A stretch of DNA of 64,000 bases from Tautonia plasticadhaerens (GTDB lineage Bacteria > Planctomycetota > Planctomycetia > Isosphaerales > Isosphaeraceae): assembly GCF_007752535.1 (NCBI RefSeq), contig NZ_CP036426.1:4030001-4094000 (forward strand), written 5' to 3'. The notes under the pieces are model-generated. The model had not been told where the DNA came from, did not search any database, and saw only the letters and a program-made list of their open reading frames with translations. Shown piece by piece: positions 7,339 through 17,980 of this stretch; position 1 is the first letter of the stretch; every line of letters starts with the position of its first letter. The position numbers and the translations under genes were made by a program.

Positions 7339-8400
7339 TCAGCCGGTCGGCTCGGCGCCAGGACGGCCGGGGCCACGCTGGAAGCGTCGAAAGACGCGGT
7401 CGCCGGCACCCCGGGCCGACTCGGAGACGGTGGTGACCTTGGCGGTGACGTTCCCCTTCACGCTGTCATACGTGGTCACCACGCGGCCCTTGACGCCGTC
7501 GAAGGTCTGGGTGCCCTTCTCCCGGACGGCCCCCCAGACGGCGCCGGAGATCTTGGCGGTGCCGGCGGCGACGATGCCGCCGAGCATCCGGGCGGCCTCG
7601 GCCGAGGCGGCGCGTCGGATCGCCGGCCTGGGCTGGAGGACGACGGCGCCGCAGTACTTCTTGGCGATCAGGCCGACCCGGAGGGTCAGGTAGGCGTTGG
7701 CCGAGCCGGACATCACCGAGTTGACCAGCAGCATCGTGGCGACCTGGAAGCCGGGGATGGCGCCGGCCATCGAGCCGACGGTCGAGCCGAGGATCGGCTG
7801 GATCTGCTCGTTGAGGTCGACCTCCTCGATCGCCCCGGCGGCGAAGGCGGTGGCGGCCACGTTGGCGTAGAGCCGGGTCATGTCCTTCGCCGTCGGCCGC
7901 TGGCTGTAGAGGTGGGCGACCTGCCAGACCATCCGGGATTGCGCCGCCAGGACGATCATCGCGTCGAACTTGCCGTTCTGGGAGACGGCCGTCGACAGGA
8001 AGACGACCGAGGCGGTGGAGCGGACGATCTCGTCGGCCCGGGCGTCGAGCTGGGCGATGGCGCGGTCGAGCCCGGCCCGGGAGGCCAGGTCGGCCTCGGT
8101 GACGAGGGGGTTGCCGGCGAGCCGGCGGCGGAGATTATCCAGGTGATCGGGGAAGGCGGGGTCGTCCTCGGCCCGGGGGGGATCGAGCGACCGGGGGAGC
8201 CGGACGAACAGCACCACCGGCACGCCGATCAGGGCCGCGTAGGAGCCGACCAGGCCGACCAGCGTGGCCTTCCCCAGCAGGGGATGGACCTCGCCCGCCA
8301 GCGAGACGACCCCGGCCGTCTGGTTGACCACGACGACGCCGAAGGAGAGCAGGACGAACCCGCTGACGAGGACGGCCGCGTTCTTGATCGTGCGATTCAT
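7339..8400 (-). CDS. DUF697-like membrane protein
   Basis: About 353 residues from the ATG at 8400, which places the first transmembrane segment (NRTIKNAAVLVSGFVLLSFG region) at the N-terminus; a second follows within 60 residues. After a charged linker comes a region with STAVSQNGKFDAMIVLAAQ and a Gly/Ala-rich helical pair, which resembles the DUF697 (YcjF-like) domain. The C-terminal 60 residues repeat a KGRVVTTYDSVKGNV pattern and are predicted to be extended or coiled. Longer upstream starts would add 39 residues of low-complexity Arg/Pro sequence. YcjF-type proteins are inner-membrane proteins of poorly known, often stress-related, function. Confidence 0.72.
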   Translation of the reverse strand: MNRTIKNAAVLVSGFVLLSFGVVVVNQTAGVVSLAGEVHPLLGKATLVGLVGSYAALIGVPVVLFVRLPRSLDPPRAEDDPAFPDHLDNLRRRLAGNPLVTEADLASRAGLDRAIAQLDARADEIVRSTASVVFLSTAVSQNGKFDAMIVLAAQSRMVWQVAHLYSQRPTAKDMTRLYANVAATAFAAGAIEEVDLNEQIQPILGSTVGSMAGAIPGFQVATMLLVNSVMSGSANAYLTLRVGLIAKKYCGAVVLQPRPAIRRAASAEAARMLGGIVAAGTAKISGAVWGAVREKGTQTFDGVKGRVVTTYDSVKGNVTAKVTTVSESARGAGDRVFRRFQRGPGRPGAEPTG

Positions 8401-8712
8401 TCGGGTCGACCTGTGAGAGGGTCCCTCGGTCCGGGGCCGGGAGGCCCGTCGGCGAGGGGAGGGGGCCCGGGCAGGCGGAGTCATCTTCCAGTGCAAGGCG
8501 AAGCGTTGCAAGGTCATTCGTCGGGGAGGGGCCGGGGCCGGCGGGCGGTTGACGGGGGCGGATCCCGGCCCCTAAGATCGCAGTCCTGCCCGACCGTCGG
8601 CCGACCCGTCCCACCGCGTTCGAACCGATCAAGCCGCGGTCAGGCGCTCTCCACCTGACCCGAGACCCGGGCCCCGATTCGCGCTCGAATCCGGCCCGCG
8701 GAGGCGACGATC
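8401..8712. other. Divergent intergenic region upstream of acetyl-CoA synthetase
   Basis: 312 bases between the DUF697-like gene on the minus strand and the synthetase on the plus strand. It contains a good housekeeping promoter facing the synthetase (separate entry). I see no gene and no promoter I would trust on the minus strand. Confidence 0.6.
8549..8578 (+). promoter_or_regulatory. Sigma-70-type promoter for acetyl-CoA synthetase
   Basis: TTGACG at 8549-8554 and TAAGAT at 8573-8578, with an 18-base spacer. The predicted transcript begins near 8585 and leaves a leader of about 125 bases before the ATG at 8713. Confidence 0.6.
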
Positions 8713-10683
<1,971 letters not shown>

Positions 10684-10822
10684 TCCCGGCCGGCCGGGGC
10701 GAGACGGGGCGGGATGAGATCGGTTGCCACCGGCGGGAGGGCCGATCCGCCGGTGGTGGCCGAGGTCCCCAGTCGTCCCGGACGAGGCGCCCGAAGACCC
10801 GCATCACCCCCGGAGATCCCCC

Positions 10823-12076
10823 GTGCCCCTCCGCCTTGCAGCCCCTTGCGTGTTGCTCCTGATCGGGTCGACTCCGCTGCTCGCGCAGCCCGACGCCTCG
10901 GAGTCGGCCGGGGCGGTCGAGGCGCTCCGGGCCGCGCTCGACGAGAATCGCGGCATGCCGGCCGATCTCGCCGGGGAGCCGTTCGCCCGGGTGCCGCTCA
11001 CCCGGGAGGACGCGGCGACGGCCCGGGGCCTGATCTGGCAGGCGCACGAGGCCCGGATCCGCCGGGATCGGGCCGGGGAGCTGGAGGCCCGGGTGATCGA
11101 GGACGGCGACCTGACGATGCCCTTCTCCTATTCGACCTTCGGCGAGGAGCCGGAGGGGGGGCGGGGCCTCTACATCTCGATGCACGGTGGCGGCAACGCG
11201 CCCGCCCGGGTGAACGACCGCCAGTGGGAGAACCAGAAGCGACTTTACGAGGTGGGGGAGGGGATCTACCTCGCCCCCCGGGCGCCGACGAACACCTGGA
11301 ACCTCTGGCACGAGCCGCACATCGACCGGATGTTCGGCCGGCTGATCGAGACGCTGATCGTGCTCGAAGGGGTGGATCCGGACCGGGTGTACCTGCTCGG
11401 CTATTCGGCCGGGGGGGACGGCGTGTATCAGCTCGCCCCGAGGATGGCCGACCGCTGGGCCGCGGCCGCGATGATGGCCGGGCACCCCAACGGCGTCTCC
11501 CTGCGGTCGCTCCGCAACGTCCCCTTCGCGCTCCAGGTCGGCGGCGACGACTCGGCATATGACCGAAATACGGTCGGCCGGGAGTACGGCGATCGGCTCG
11601 ATGCGCTCCGGGAGGAGGACCCGGGCGGCTACGAGCACCTCGTGAAGATCTACGAGGGGAAGGGACACTGGATGGACCGGGAAGACGCGGTGGCCTTGCC
11701 CTGGATGGCCGGGTTCACCCGGGATCCGATCCCGTCGAAGGTCGTCTGGGAGCAGGTCGGCACCCCTCACGGGCGATCGTACTGGCTCGCGGTGCCTCCC
11801 GAGGACGCGAGGCTCGGGTCGTTGGTGGTGGCGACCCGGGGGGGCCAGACCATCGAGGTCGCCGAGGCGGAGGGGGTGTCGACGCTCCTGGTCCGGCTCG
11901 ACGACCGGATGGTCGACCTCGACCGGCCGGTCCGGGTCGAGCACCGGGGCGAGGCGCTGTACGAGGGGATCGCGCCCCGGACGATCGGGACGCTGCTGGA
12001 GACGCTGGTCGGCCGGGGCGACCCGGGCCTCCTGTTCGACGCGGAGGTGTCGGTCGCCTTGCCCGACGCGGGTTGA
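10823..12076 (+). CDS. Secreted alpha/beta-hydrolase (esterase or depolymerase-like)
   Basis: About 417 residues. A signal peptide (VPLRLAAPCVLLLIGSTPLL, then AQ) fits export. The hydrolase core has an oxyanion HGGG at 121-124 and the nucleophile elbow GYSAGG with Ser195; the late motif GKGHWMD offers the catalytic His. This arrangement resembles extracellular esterases and poly-hydroxyalkanoate depolymerase-like enzymes. The last 120 residues form a separate beta-rich region after the hydrolase fold. The GTG at 10823 is chosen because it begins the signal peptide and has GGAG upstream; an ATG at 10724 would prepend 33 Arg/Pro-rich residues and hide the signal. The substrate cannot be read from the sequence. 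Confidence 0.82.
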   Translation: MPLRLAAPCVLLLIGSTPLLAQPDASESAGAVEALRAALDENRGMPADLAGEPFARVPLTREDAATARGLIWQAHEARIRRDRAGELEARVIEDGDLTMPFSYSTFGEEPEGGRGLYISMHGGGNAPARVNDRQWENQKRLYEVGEGIYLAPRAPTNTWNLWHEPHIDRMFGRLIETLIVLEGVDPDRVYLLGYSAGGDGVYQLAPRMADRWAAAAMMAGHPNGVSLRSLRNVPFALQVGGDDSAYDRNTVGREYGDRLDALREEDPGGYEHLVKIYEGKGHWMDREDAVALPWMAGFTRDPIPSKVVWEQVGTPHGRSYWLAVPPEDARLGSLVVATRGGQTIEVAEAEGVSTLLVRLDDRMVDLDRPVRVEHRGEALYEGIAPRTIGTLLETLVGRGDPGLLFDAEVSVALPDAG

Positions 12077-12108
12077 GGCCGGGGGGGGCACGCCCGGACC
12101 GGGGGGCC

Positions 12109-13569
12109 TCAGGCCGTCTCCACCACCGACTCGGGTCGGTCGGGGGCGGTCGTCTCCGGCTCCGGGGCGGGGCCGGGAGGACCGAGGAGGACCTCCTCCC
12201 CCTCGGAGAGGCCGTCGACCACCTGGAGGCGGTCGATCGAGCCGGGGCGGGCGTCGACCACGCGGCGTTCGACTCCGGCCGGGCCGACGACGAAGCAGAC
12301 CGTCTCGCCCCCCTCGACGGCCAGGGCCTCGGAGGGGATCGCCATGGCGTTGCGCTCGGCCGGGATGAGGATGGCCACCTCGGCGCTGAGGCCGGGCAGC
12401 AGCCGCTCGCCGGGTTCCAGCTCGATGCCGACGTTGTAGCGCATGACGCCGGTGGCCCGGGCCATGGTGTCCTCGGTGTCGGCGAACGGCGAGACCTGCG
12501 TGACCCGGCCCCGGAGGACCAGGCCCGGCTTCGCGTCGACGCGGACCCGGGCCTCCATGCCCTCGGCGACCCTCCAGATCTGGGTCTGGTTGACCTGGGC
12601 CTCCACCACGGGCCGGTCCAGGTCCGGCAGCAGGAACAGGTCCATCCGGCGGTAGACCTCCAGGCCCACCCGGATCGGCGAGCCGTCCCGGGTGGTGCAG
12701 TAGACCACCCGGCCGTCGTGGGGGGCCCGGATGGTGCAGCGTTCGAGCTGCGACTCGGCCAGGGCCAGCCGCTCCTCGTCCAGCTCCAGGCGGCGGAGGG
12801 CGAAGCGGTGGGACGCCCGGGCCTGGTCGAGCCTCGACTCGAGCTGCCGGGTCAGCTTCGGCTGGGTATACCGGACGTAGTCCCGGACCGACCGCTCGGC
12901 GCGGTCGAGCGCCAGCCGGGACTGGAGCATGGTGATCAGCTCGTCCTGGACGGCCGAGATCGCGACGTAGCCGAGGGGCAGCACGCGGTTGGTCCAGTCG
13001 AGGTGGTCCTGCTGCTGCTGGAGCTGGGACTTCGCCAGCGCGACCTGCCCCTCGAGCTGCATGAGCGTCTGCGGGCGGACGCCGTCGAGGTACTCGGCCA
13101 GGGCGATCTCGGCGGCCTGCAGGTCGAGCCCCGCCTTGGCCTCCTCCGCCCGGGCCTCCTCGACGCTGATCTGCAGCAGCCGGGCGATCTCGTCGAACCG
13201 GGAGGGGTCGATCTCGGCGAGGATCTCGCCGGCGTTCACGTAGGACCCCTCGGGGACGAGGCTGATGAGCGTCAGGCCCGACGGGCTCCGCGAACGGGAG
13301 CCCCGCCCTCCGGTGCTCAACCCCGCCCCGCTGATGTTCTCGACCTCGCACTCGATCAGCGTGTACCGGGCACTCTTGACCTGGCCGGGGACCGTGACGG
13401 CGAACCGGGACTGCGGGTCGAGGCGCATGACCCGCGCCACCGGGGGGCCGCCCGGCCCGGGATCCCGGCCCCAGGGCAGGCCGCCCGCCTGATAGAGCCC
13501 GGCGAGCCCGGAGATCGCCACGACGGGCATCGCCAGCAGGAACGGCCTGAGCGGGGGCTCGAATGGCAT
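12109..13569 (-). CDS. HlyD/RND-type membrane fusion protein
   Basis: 486 residues, periplasmic adaptor of an efflux or secretion system. An N-terminal membrane helix is followed by a lipoyl-like half (SLVPEGSYVNAGEILAEIDP), a long coiled-coil hairpin (about residues 120-290, rich in Gln, Leu and Glu), the second lipoyl half (APHDGRVVY), and beta-barrel and membrane-proximal domains (GVMRYNVGIELEPGERLLPG, then AMAIPSEAL). The layout is complete. Neither an inner-membrane transporter nor an outer-membrane channel is encoded next to it, so it is an orphan adaptor or works with genes elsewhere. It converges on the esterase gene with a 32-base gap. Confidence 0.88.
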   Translation of the reverse strand: MPFEPPLRPFLLAMPVVAISGLAGLYQAGGLPWGRDPGPGGPPVARVMRLDPQSRFAVTVPGQVKSARYTLIECEVENISGAGLSTGGRGSRSRSPSGLTLISLVPEGSYVNAGEILAEIDPSRFDEIARLLQISVEEARAEEAKAGLDLQAAEIALAEYLDGVRPQTLMQLEGQVALAKSQLQQQQDHLDWTNRVLPLGYVAISAVQDELITMLQSRLALDRAERSVRDYVRYTQPKLTRQLESRLDQARASHRFALRRLELDEERLALAESQLERCTIRAPHDGRVVYCTTRDGSPIRVGLEVYRRMDLFLLPDLDRPVVEAQVNQTQIWRVAEGMEARVRVDAKPGLVLRGRVTQVSPFADTEDTMARATGVMRYNVGIELEPGERLLPGLSAEVAILIPAERNAMAIPSEALAVEGGETVCFVVGPAGVERRVVDARPGSIDRLQVVDGLSEGEEVLLGPPGPAPEPETTAPDRPESVVETA

Positions 13570-13954
13570 CGGCGTGCTCCCGTGGCGAGGATCCGAGGGC
13601 CCCGCCCCCGGTCGATCTGCCGGGACGGGCGACGGCGGGCCGCCCGGGCCCGGCCGACCGCGACGGAGGCGGTCGCGGTCGGCCCGGGTCCCGGATCGTC
13701 CCGGGGGAGCCGGCGGGCCTCTCGGGCCGGTTTCGTGCGTCGCATCCCATCAACCAAGGGATGCAACCAGCCCTGGCTTCGCGGACTCCGCCAGGGATAT
13801 GGGCGCCGAGTCGCCCCGGCCTGGCCCCACTTCCTCGGGAAGAGGACGGCCCGGAGGCCGGGTCGTCCGGGTCGCGCCCCCGAATCTCGGGGAGTGCCGG
13901 GGTCGGCCCCTCGACGATCCGCCCGACGGCCGGGCCCGATCCCGGGGCCTGGCC
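13570..13954. other. Intergenic region with two adjacent hairpins
   Basis: 385 bases between the fumarylacetoacetase-family gene (upstream on the minus strand) and the membrane fusion protein gene. No gene is seen. It holds two perfect short inverted repeats (next entry). The part nearest 13570 should contain the promoter of the fusion protein gene, but I see no clear -10/-35 pair. Confidence 0.55.
13742..13796. repeat. Tandem pair of hairpins
   Basis: GCATCCC at 13742-13748 pairs with GGGATGC at 13758-13764 (nine-base loop). Seven bases on, CCCTGGC at 13771-13777 pairs with GCCAGGG at 13790-13796 (twelve-base loop that can itself fold). Neither is followed by a T-tract on either strand. They lie downstream of the fumarylacetoacetase-family gene and could end its transcript, or be a REP-like element. 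Confidence 0.55.
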
Positions 13955-14806
13955 TCATCGGGCGGCGACGGGATTCTCCAGGGTCCCGAGCCCCTCGATC
14001 GCGATCCGGACCACGTCGCCGGCCCGGAGGGAGAACTCGTCGGGGGGGACGATGCCGGTGCCGGTGAGCAAGACGACGCCGTCGGGGAAGGACTGGTCCC
14101 GGCCGAGCCAGGAGATGAGGTCGTCGAGGGGTCGGGCGAGCCGGGAGGTGGAGGTGTCTCCCGAGAAGACAGGGGAGCCGTCCCGGAGGATCTCCAGGGT
14201 GATGGCGAGGTCGGCGGGGTCGGGGACGGCGGAGATGAGGGTGACGCAGGGGCCGAGGGCGCAGGAGGACTCGTAGACCTTGGCCTGGGGGAGATACAGG
14301 GGGTTCCGGCCCTCGATGTCCCGGGCCGAGACGTCGTTGCCGATCGAGAGGCCGACGAGGCGGAGGGTGTCGTCGAGCACCAGGGCCAGCTCGGGCTCGG
14401 GGACGGACCATTTCGTGTCGGACCGGACCCGGATCGGGGCGCCGTGGCCGACGGCCCGGCCGGCGGTGGCCTTGAAGAACAGCTCGGGGCGGTCGGCGGA
14501 GTAGACGAGGTCGTAGAAGGAGCCCCCCTGCTCGGATTCCTCCTGGCGGGCGACCTTGCTGCGGATGTAGGTGACGCCGGCGGCCCAGATCTCGTGGTCG
14601 TCGACGGGGGGGAGCAGCCGGATCGAGGAGACGGGGAGGGCGGGGCGGTCGGGGTCGAGGCGTCGGGCGGCCTCGGCGGCGGGGTCGGTGGCGTGGAGGA
14701 TCGTCGCGATCCGCCGGGATCCGCGCAGGGGGCGGAGGGAGTCGCCCTCGATCAGGCCGAGGCGGGGGAGGCCGGACTCGGGGTCGAGAAATTTCGCAAG
14801 CTGCAT
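13955..14806 (-). CDS. Fumarylacetoacetate hydrolase family protein
   Basis: 283 residues, cytoplasmic. It shows the family fold and metal-site regions: an N-terminal cap, then LLPPVDDHEIWAAGVTY, the acidic cluster WSVPEPELALVLDD with the metal-binding Glu pair, and GNDVSARDIEG, the usual Asp-containing strand. The C-terminal part carries LLTGTGIVPPDEFSLRAGD, typical of the bacterial branch. Family members cleave or isomerise beta-diketones and 2-oxo acids in aromatic and sugar-acid breakdown. No other gene of such a pathway is nearby, so the exact substrate is open. Confidence 0.88.
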   Translation of the reverse strand: MQLAKFLDPESGLPRLGLIEGDSLRPLRGSRRIATILHATDPAAEAARRLDPDRPALPVSSIRLLPPVDDHEIWAAGVTYIRSKVARQEESEQGGSFYDLVYSADRPELFFKATAGRAVGHGAPIRVRSDTKWSVPEPELALVLDDTLRLVGLSIGNDVSARDIEGRNPLYLPQAKVYESSCALGPCVTLISAVPDPADLAITLEILRDGSPVFSGDTSTSRLARPLDDLISWLGRDQSFPDGVVLLTGTGIVPPDEFSLRAGDVVRIAIEGLGTLENPVAAR

Positions 14807-15031
14807 GGCCGAGACGAGCCTTTCGTGTTAGAACCCGCGTCCGGTCGATCGGCCGAGGCCGTCCTCGCACCGTCGTCGCGTCGCGTCGGGGGCCGGGAGG
14901 GCGGGGGCGATCGAGGGCCGACCGAGGCCCCCGGGGGAGGCCCGAGCGGCATCCCCCGGCCCCGTCGGGATGCCCGGCCGGGAGGGCCGGGGCCGCTCGG
15001 AGTCGGACCGGAAGGAACCGGGAGGGGGCGG

Positions 15032-16300
15032 ATGGCGCCGGATCGGATCGTCGTGGTCGGCCACGCCGCGGTGACGTGCCTCGGGCCGGACCTGGACACC
15101 ACCTGGCGGCGACTCGTCGCCGGCGAGTCGGGCCTGTCGAGCCGCCCGGATCGGCTCGACCCGGGGCAGTACCTCCAGGACGTCGCCGGGCTGGTCGACG
15201 GCGTCGGGCCGGGGACCCCCCTCGAAGATCCGGCGATCGCCCGGCTCGGGTCTCGGTTCGTGCACTTCGGGCTCCTGGCCGCCCGCCAGGCCTGGGCCGA
15301 TGCGGGCCTGGATCGAGGTGACCTCGGCGTGCCGGGCGACCGGGTGGCGGTGGTGGTCGGCTCGGGGCTCGGGGGGCTGGACCTCTACCACGCCGAGGGC
15401 CGCCGGGCCTCCTCCCGCAAGACGCTGGCGACCGGGCCCTATCTTGTGCCGGGGCTCATCGCCAATCAAGCCGCCGGGCAGGTCTCCCAGCAGCTCGGGC
15501 TGCACGGGCCGAGCCTCTCCCCGGCCAACGCCTGCGCCACCGGGGGGCACGCGATCGCCAGCGCCGCCCTGCTGCTCCGGGCCGGCGAGGCCGACCTCGC
15601 CGTCTGCGGGGCGAGCGAGAGCGCCTTCACGCCCGAGGTCGTCAACGGCTTCGTCACCATGAAGGCGATGCTCGCCCGGAAGCCCGGCGACCGATCGGCC
15701 GGGGACCCCTCGCAGGCGAGCCGCCCCTTCAGCGTCGACCGGGCCGGGTTCGTGATGGCCGAGGGGGCGGGGATCCTGGTGCTGGCGACCGAGTCGGCCG
15801 CCCGGCGGTTCGGCCTGACCCCGCAGGCGGTCCTGGAGGGGTGGGCGACCAATTCGGACGGCTTCCACGTGGCCCAGCCGCACCCGGACCGGGTCCGGCG
15901 CTGCCTGGAGCTGGCGATCGGCCACGCGGGGATCCACCCCGAGCAGGTCGACTACTACAACGCCCACGGCACGAGCACCTCGGTGAACGACCGGGTGGAG
16001 GCGGAGGCCGTGAAGGCGATCTTCGGCGACCGGGCGAGGGCATTGCCGGTCAGCTCGATCAAGGGGGCGGTCGGCCACGCGCTGGGGGCGGCCCCGGCGA
16101 TCGAGGCGGCGGTCTGCGTGCGGGCCCTGCGGGAGCAGGTGGTGCCGCCGACGATCAACCACCGGGCCGACCCGGCCCTGGACCTCGACTTCGTCCCGGA
16201 CGAGGCCCGGGGGGCCCGGCTCGGCCGGATCCTCTCGGCCTCGTTCGGCTTCGGCGGCACGAATAACGCCCTGGTCTTCGGGAGGTGGAACGATGCGTGA
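15032..16300 (+). CDS. Beta-ketoacyl-ACP synthase (FabF-like)
   Basis: 422-residue ketosynthase that condenses acyl chains with malonyl-ACP. The full Cys-His-His triad is present: Cys168 (NACATGG), His312 (NAHGTST) and His349 (AVGHALG). The C-terminal FGFGGTNNAL loop is intact. The ATG at 15032 has GGGAGGGGG just upstream; a longer frame before it is non-coding in character. The stop overlaps the next start (ATGCGTGA), so synthesis of the carrier protein is coupled. A second, more conventional FabF is encoded at 25.2-26.5 kb, so this copy is probably dedicated to a special acyl chain rather than bulk fatty-acid synthesis. Confidence 0.92.
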   Translation: MAPDRIVVVGHAAVTCLGPDLDTTWRRLVAGESGLSSRPDRLDPGQYLQDVAGLVDGVGPGTPLEDPAIARLGSRFVHFGLLAARQAWADAGLDRGDLGVPGDRVAVVVGSGLGGLDLYHAEGRRASSRKTLATGPYLVPGLIANQAAGQVSQQLGLHGPSLSPANACATGGHAIASAALLLRAGEADLAVCGASESAFTPEVVNGFVTMKAMLARKPGDRSAGDPSQASRPFSVDRAGFVMAEGAGILVLATESAARRFGLTPQAVLEGWATNSDGFHVAQPHPDRVRRCLELAIGHAGIHPEQVDYYNAHGTSTSVNDRVEAEAVKAIFGDRARALPVSSIKGAVGHALGAAPAIEAAVCVRALREQVVPPTINHRADPALDLDFVPDEARGARLGRILSASFGFGGTNNALVFGRWNDA

Positions 16301-16550
16301 TCCCCAGCTGTTCGACGCCGTCTGCGCGCTGATCCGCTCCGTCGTCAAGCTCGACCCCTCGGTGCCGATCGCCCCCGAGTCGACCCTGGTCGACGACCTC
16401 GGGGTCGACTCGCTCGACCTCGTCAGCGTCTTCCTCGAAGTCCAGGACGCCTTCGGCGTGGTGGTCGACGAGGAGGATCTGAACGGGATCGTCTCGGTGG
16501 CCGACCTGGTGGCGTACGTGGAGGGGCGTCGGGCGTCCCAGGCGGCCTGA
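16293..16550 (+). CDS. Acyl carrier protein
   Basis: 85 residues, acidic, four-helix carrier protein. The phosphopantetheine site is Ser40 in LGVDSLDLV, the canonical DSL motif. It carries growing acyl chains on a thioester. Its gene overlaps the ketosynthase gene by eight bases, so this ACP is very likely the partner of that enzyme. The residues around the site differ from the usual housekeeping LGADSLD form, which fits a specialised carrier. The acyltransferase gene follows 133 bases later. Confidence 0.93.
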   Translation: MRDPQLFDAVCALIRSVVKLDPSVPIAPESTLVDDLGVDSLDLVSVFLEVQDAFGVVVDEEDLNGIVSVADLVAYVEGRRASQAA

Positions 16551-16683
16551 GCCGGGGATCGGCGGCCGCGGGGCCGGGCGGGCGTCCCTCGGGCTTGGCC
16601 CGGCGATCCGCCCGGGACGGCCCGCCATCCGTCGCCGTACGCCCGCTACGCGGCGGCTTCCGTCCGCGTCGGCCGAAACCGAG

Positions 16684-17661
16684 ATGCAGTCCGTCGGGTC
16701 CGGGGGCAAGTCGAGCATGGGCCGTCGCGGGATCAATACGAGGAAGGGGCTCCTCCGGGCGACGCTGCCGCTGCTGAGATGGCTGCCGGTCCGGACGGGA
16801 CTGGGCCTGATCGGGGAGATCGGCCGCTGGGAGTATCGCCTGTCGCCGGGGTCGAGGGCCCGGTTCGACGGGGCGATCCGGCGTCACGCCGAGATCCTCG
16901 GGGAACGCTGGGATCCCGGGGTCGTCGGCCCGGAACTGGCGGCCAACCGGATCCGGTCCCGGGCCCGGGACCTGCTGCTCGACGGCCGGACCGACGCCCA
17001 GCTCGACGGGGTCTTCCGGGTCGAGGGCCGGGACCGGCTCGACGAGGCGGTGGCGCGGGGCAGGGGGGTGCTGCTGCTGGGCAACCACTTCGGGGCCCAC
17101 CTGCTGATGGCCTACTGGATGATCCGGCACGGCTACCAGTGGCGGATGTTCGGCGAGCGGCCGAGGCACATCTCGAAGCTCATGGCGGCCCAGTTCGCGC
17201 TGGAGGGGCCGCTGGGGCAATCCCGCCTGTTCGTCTCCCGCAAGACCAACCCGGCCGAGGCCGCCGGGGCGATCCTGAGGGCGGCCCGGGTGCTCAAGGG
17301 GGGGATCGTGCTCTCGATCGCCTCCGACGTCCGCTGGCCGACCCCGCCGAACGCGACGGCCCGCTTCCTCGGCCGGTCGTACGACTTCTCCTCGACCTGG
17401 GTGACGCTGGGGGCCCTCTCCGGCGCCCCGGTGGTGCCGGCCTACTGCTCGATCGAGCGGGACGGGACCTACCGCGTCGAATTCGAGCCCTCGTTCGCGA
17501 TCCCGACCGCCGCGGCGCGGGACGAGGCGCTGGCGGCCCACTGGGTCCAGCACGGCCTGGATCTGATCGAGGGCCGCGTCCGCACCGACCCGGCGAACAG
17601 CATCGACTACTTCTTCTGGGAGGAGGACGAGGCGAGGCCGAGGGCCCAGATGGCGGGGTGA
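16684..17661 (+). CDS. LpxL/HtrB-like acyltransferase with altered catalytic motif
   Basis: 325 residues with the fold of lauroyl/myristoyl (lipid A late) acyltransferases, inner-membrane associated through a hydrophobic N-terminal stretch. The family active-site motif is H-X4-(D/E). Here the corresponding string is NHFGAHLLMA: His135 is present but the fourth-spaced acidic residue is Leu140. Downstream family blocks are recognisable, including FGERPRHISK, the FVSRKT region and GGIVLSIASDV. It may use another acidic residue, or belong to a subfamily with different chemistry. Placed after a ketosynthase and ACP, it probably transfers a special acyl chain to a membrane lipid. An ATG at 16717 is an alternative start. 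Confidence 0.82.
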   Translation: MQSVGSGGKSSMGRRGINTRKGLLRATLPLLRWLPVRTGLGLIGEIGRWEYRLSPGSRARFDGAIRRHAEILGERWDPGVVGPELAANRIRSRARDLLLDGRTDAQLDGVFRVEGRDRLDEAVARGRGVLLLGNHFGAHLLMAYWMIRHGYQWRMFGERPRHISKLMAAQFALEGPLGQSRLFVSRKTNPAEAAGAILRAARVLKGGIVLSIASDVRWPTPPNATARFLGRSYDFSSTWVTLGALSGAPVVPAYCSIERDGTYRVEFEPSFAIPTAAARDEALAAHWVQHGLDLIEGRVRTDPANSIDYFFWEEDEARPRAQMAG

Positions 17662-17692
17662 GCGGTGGCCCATCCGGGCCCGCCGGGCAGAT

Positions 17693-17734
17693 CTCCGACC
17701 CTCGCCCCGCCCTCGGGGGAGGGGGTGGCCGGAG
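17693..17734 (+). terminator. Stem-loop after the ketosynthase/ACP/acyltransferase genes
   Basis: CTCCGACC at 17693-17700 pairs with GGCCGGAG at 17727-17734 with one mismatch, and the inner GC-rich bases (CTCGCCCC / GGGGGAG) extend the stem. It begins 31 bases after the acyltransferase stop codon. No U-tract follows. Confidence 0.5.
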
Positions 17735-17785
17735 GCCGGGCGCGGGGGCTCGGATGACGCGCGAGGCGTGGCGAATCCTCGAGGA

Positions 17786-17826
17786 CCCCTCACCCCGGCC
17801 CTCTCCCCGCGACCGGGGATGAGGGG
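17786..17826. repeat. Stem-loop of the CCCCTCACCCCGG type
   Basis: Thirteen base pairs with one bulged T: 17786-17798 against 17813-17826. The sequence resembles a CTCACCCCxxCCCTCTCCCC intergenic motif found in many bacterial genomes. It could act as a second terminator. Confidence 0.5.
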
Positions 17827-17900
17827 GGCGGAGTCTGGCCCGGCCCCGAACCACTTCTGCCCGGGTCGTGTCGGGCGGGTCGACCGGCCCCGACCGCGGG

Positions 17901-17928
17901 TTGACCGATCAACGGGACTTGTTAGATT
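17901..17928 (+). promoter_or_regulatory. Sigma-70-type promoter for the aminotransferase
   Basis: TTGACC at 17901-17906 and TAGATT at 17923-17928 with a 16-base spacer. Transcription would begin near 17935, giving a leader of about 45 bases before the ATG at 17981. Confidence 0.6.
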
Positions 17929-17980
17929 TCATGGAGCAGGGTCCTCCGCTCCCTCTCCCCCCCAATCACCCCCGGCTGTC

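Larger units (their letters stand above)
17662..17980. other. Intergenic region with two hairpins and a promoter
   Basis: 319 bases between the acyltransferase stop and the aminotransferase start. It contains two strong stem-loops and then a sigma-70-type promoter, all listed separately, so the aminotransferase probably starts a new transcription unit. Confidence 0.65.

Noticed and set aside
15032-16550. Polyketide synthase interpretation of the ketosynthase and ACP
   Set aside because: They are separate small FabF-type and ACP proteins with no acyltransferase, ketoreductase or thioesterase module; a specialised fatty-acyl role fits better.
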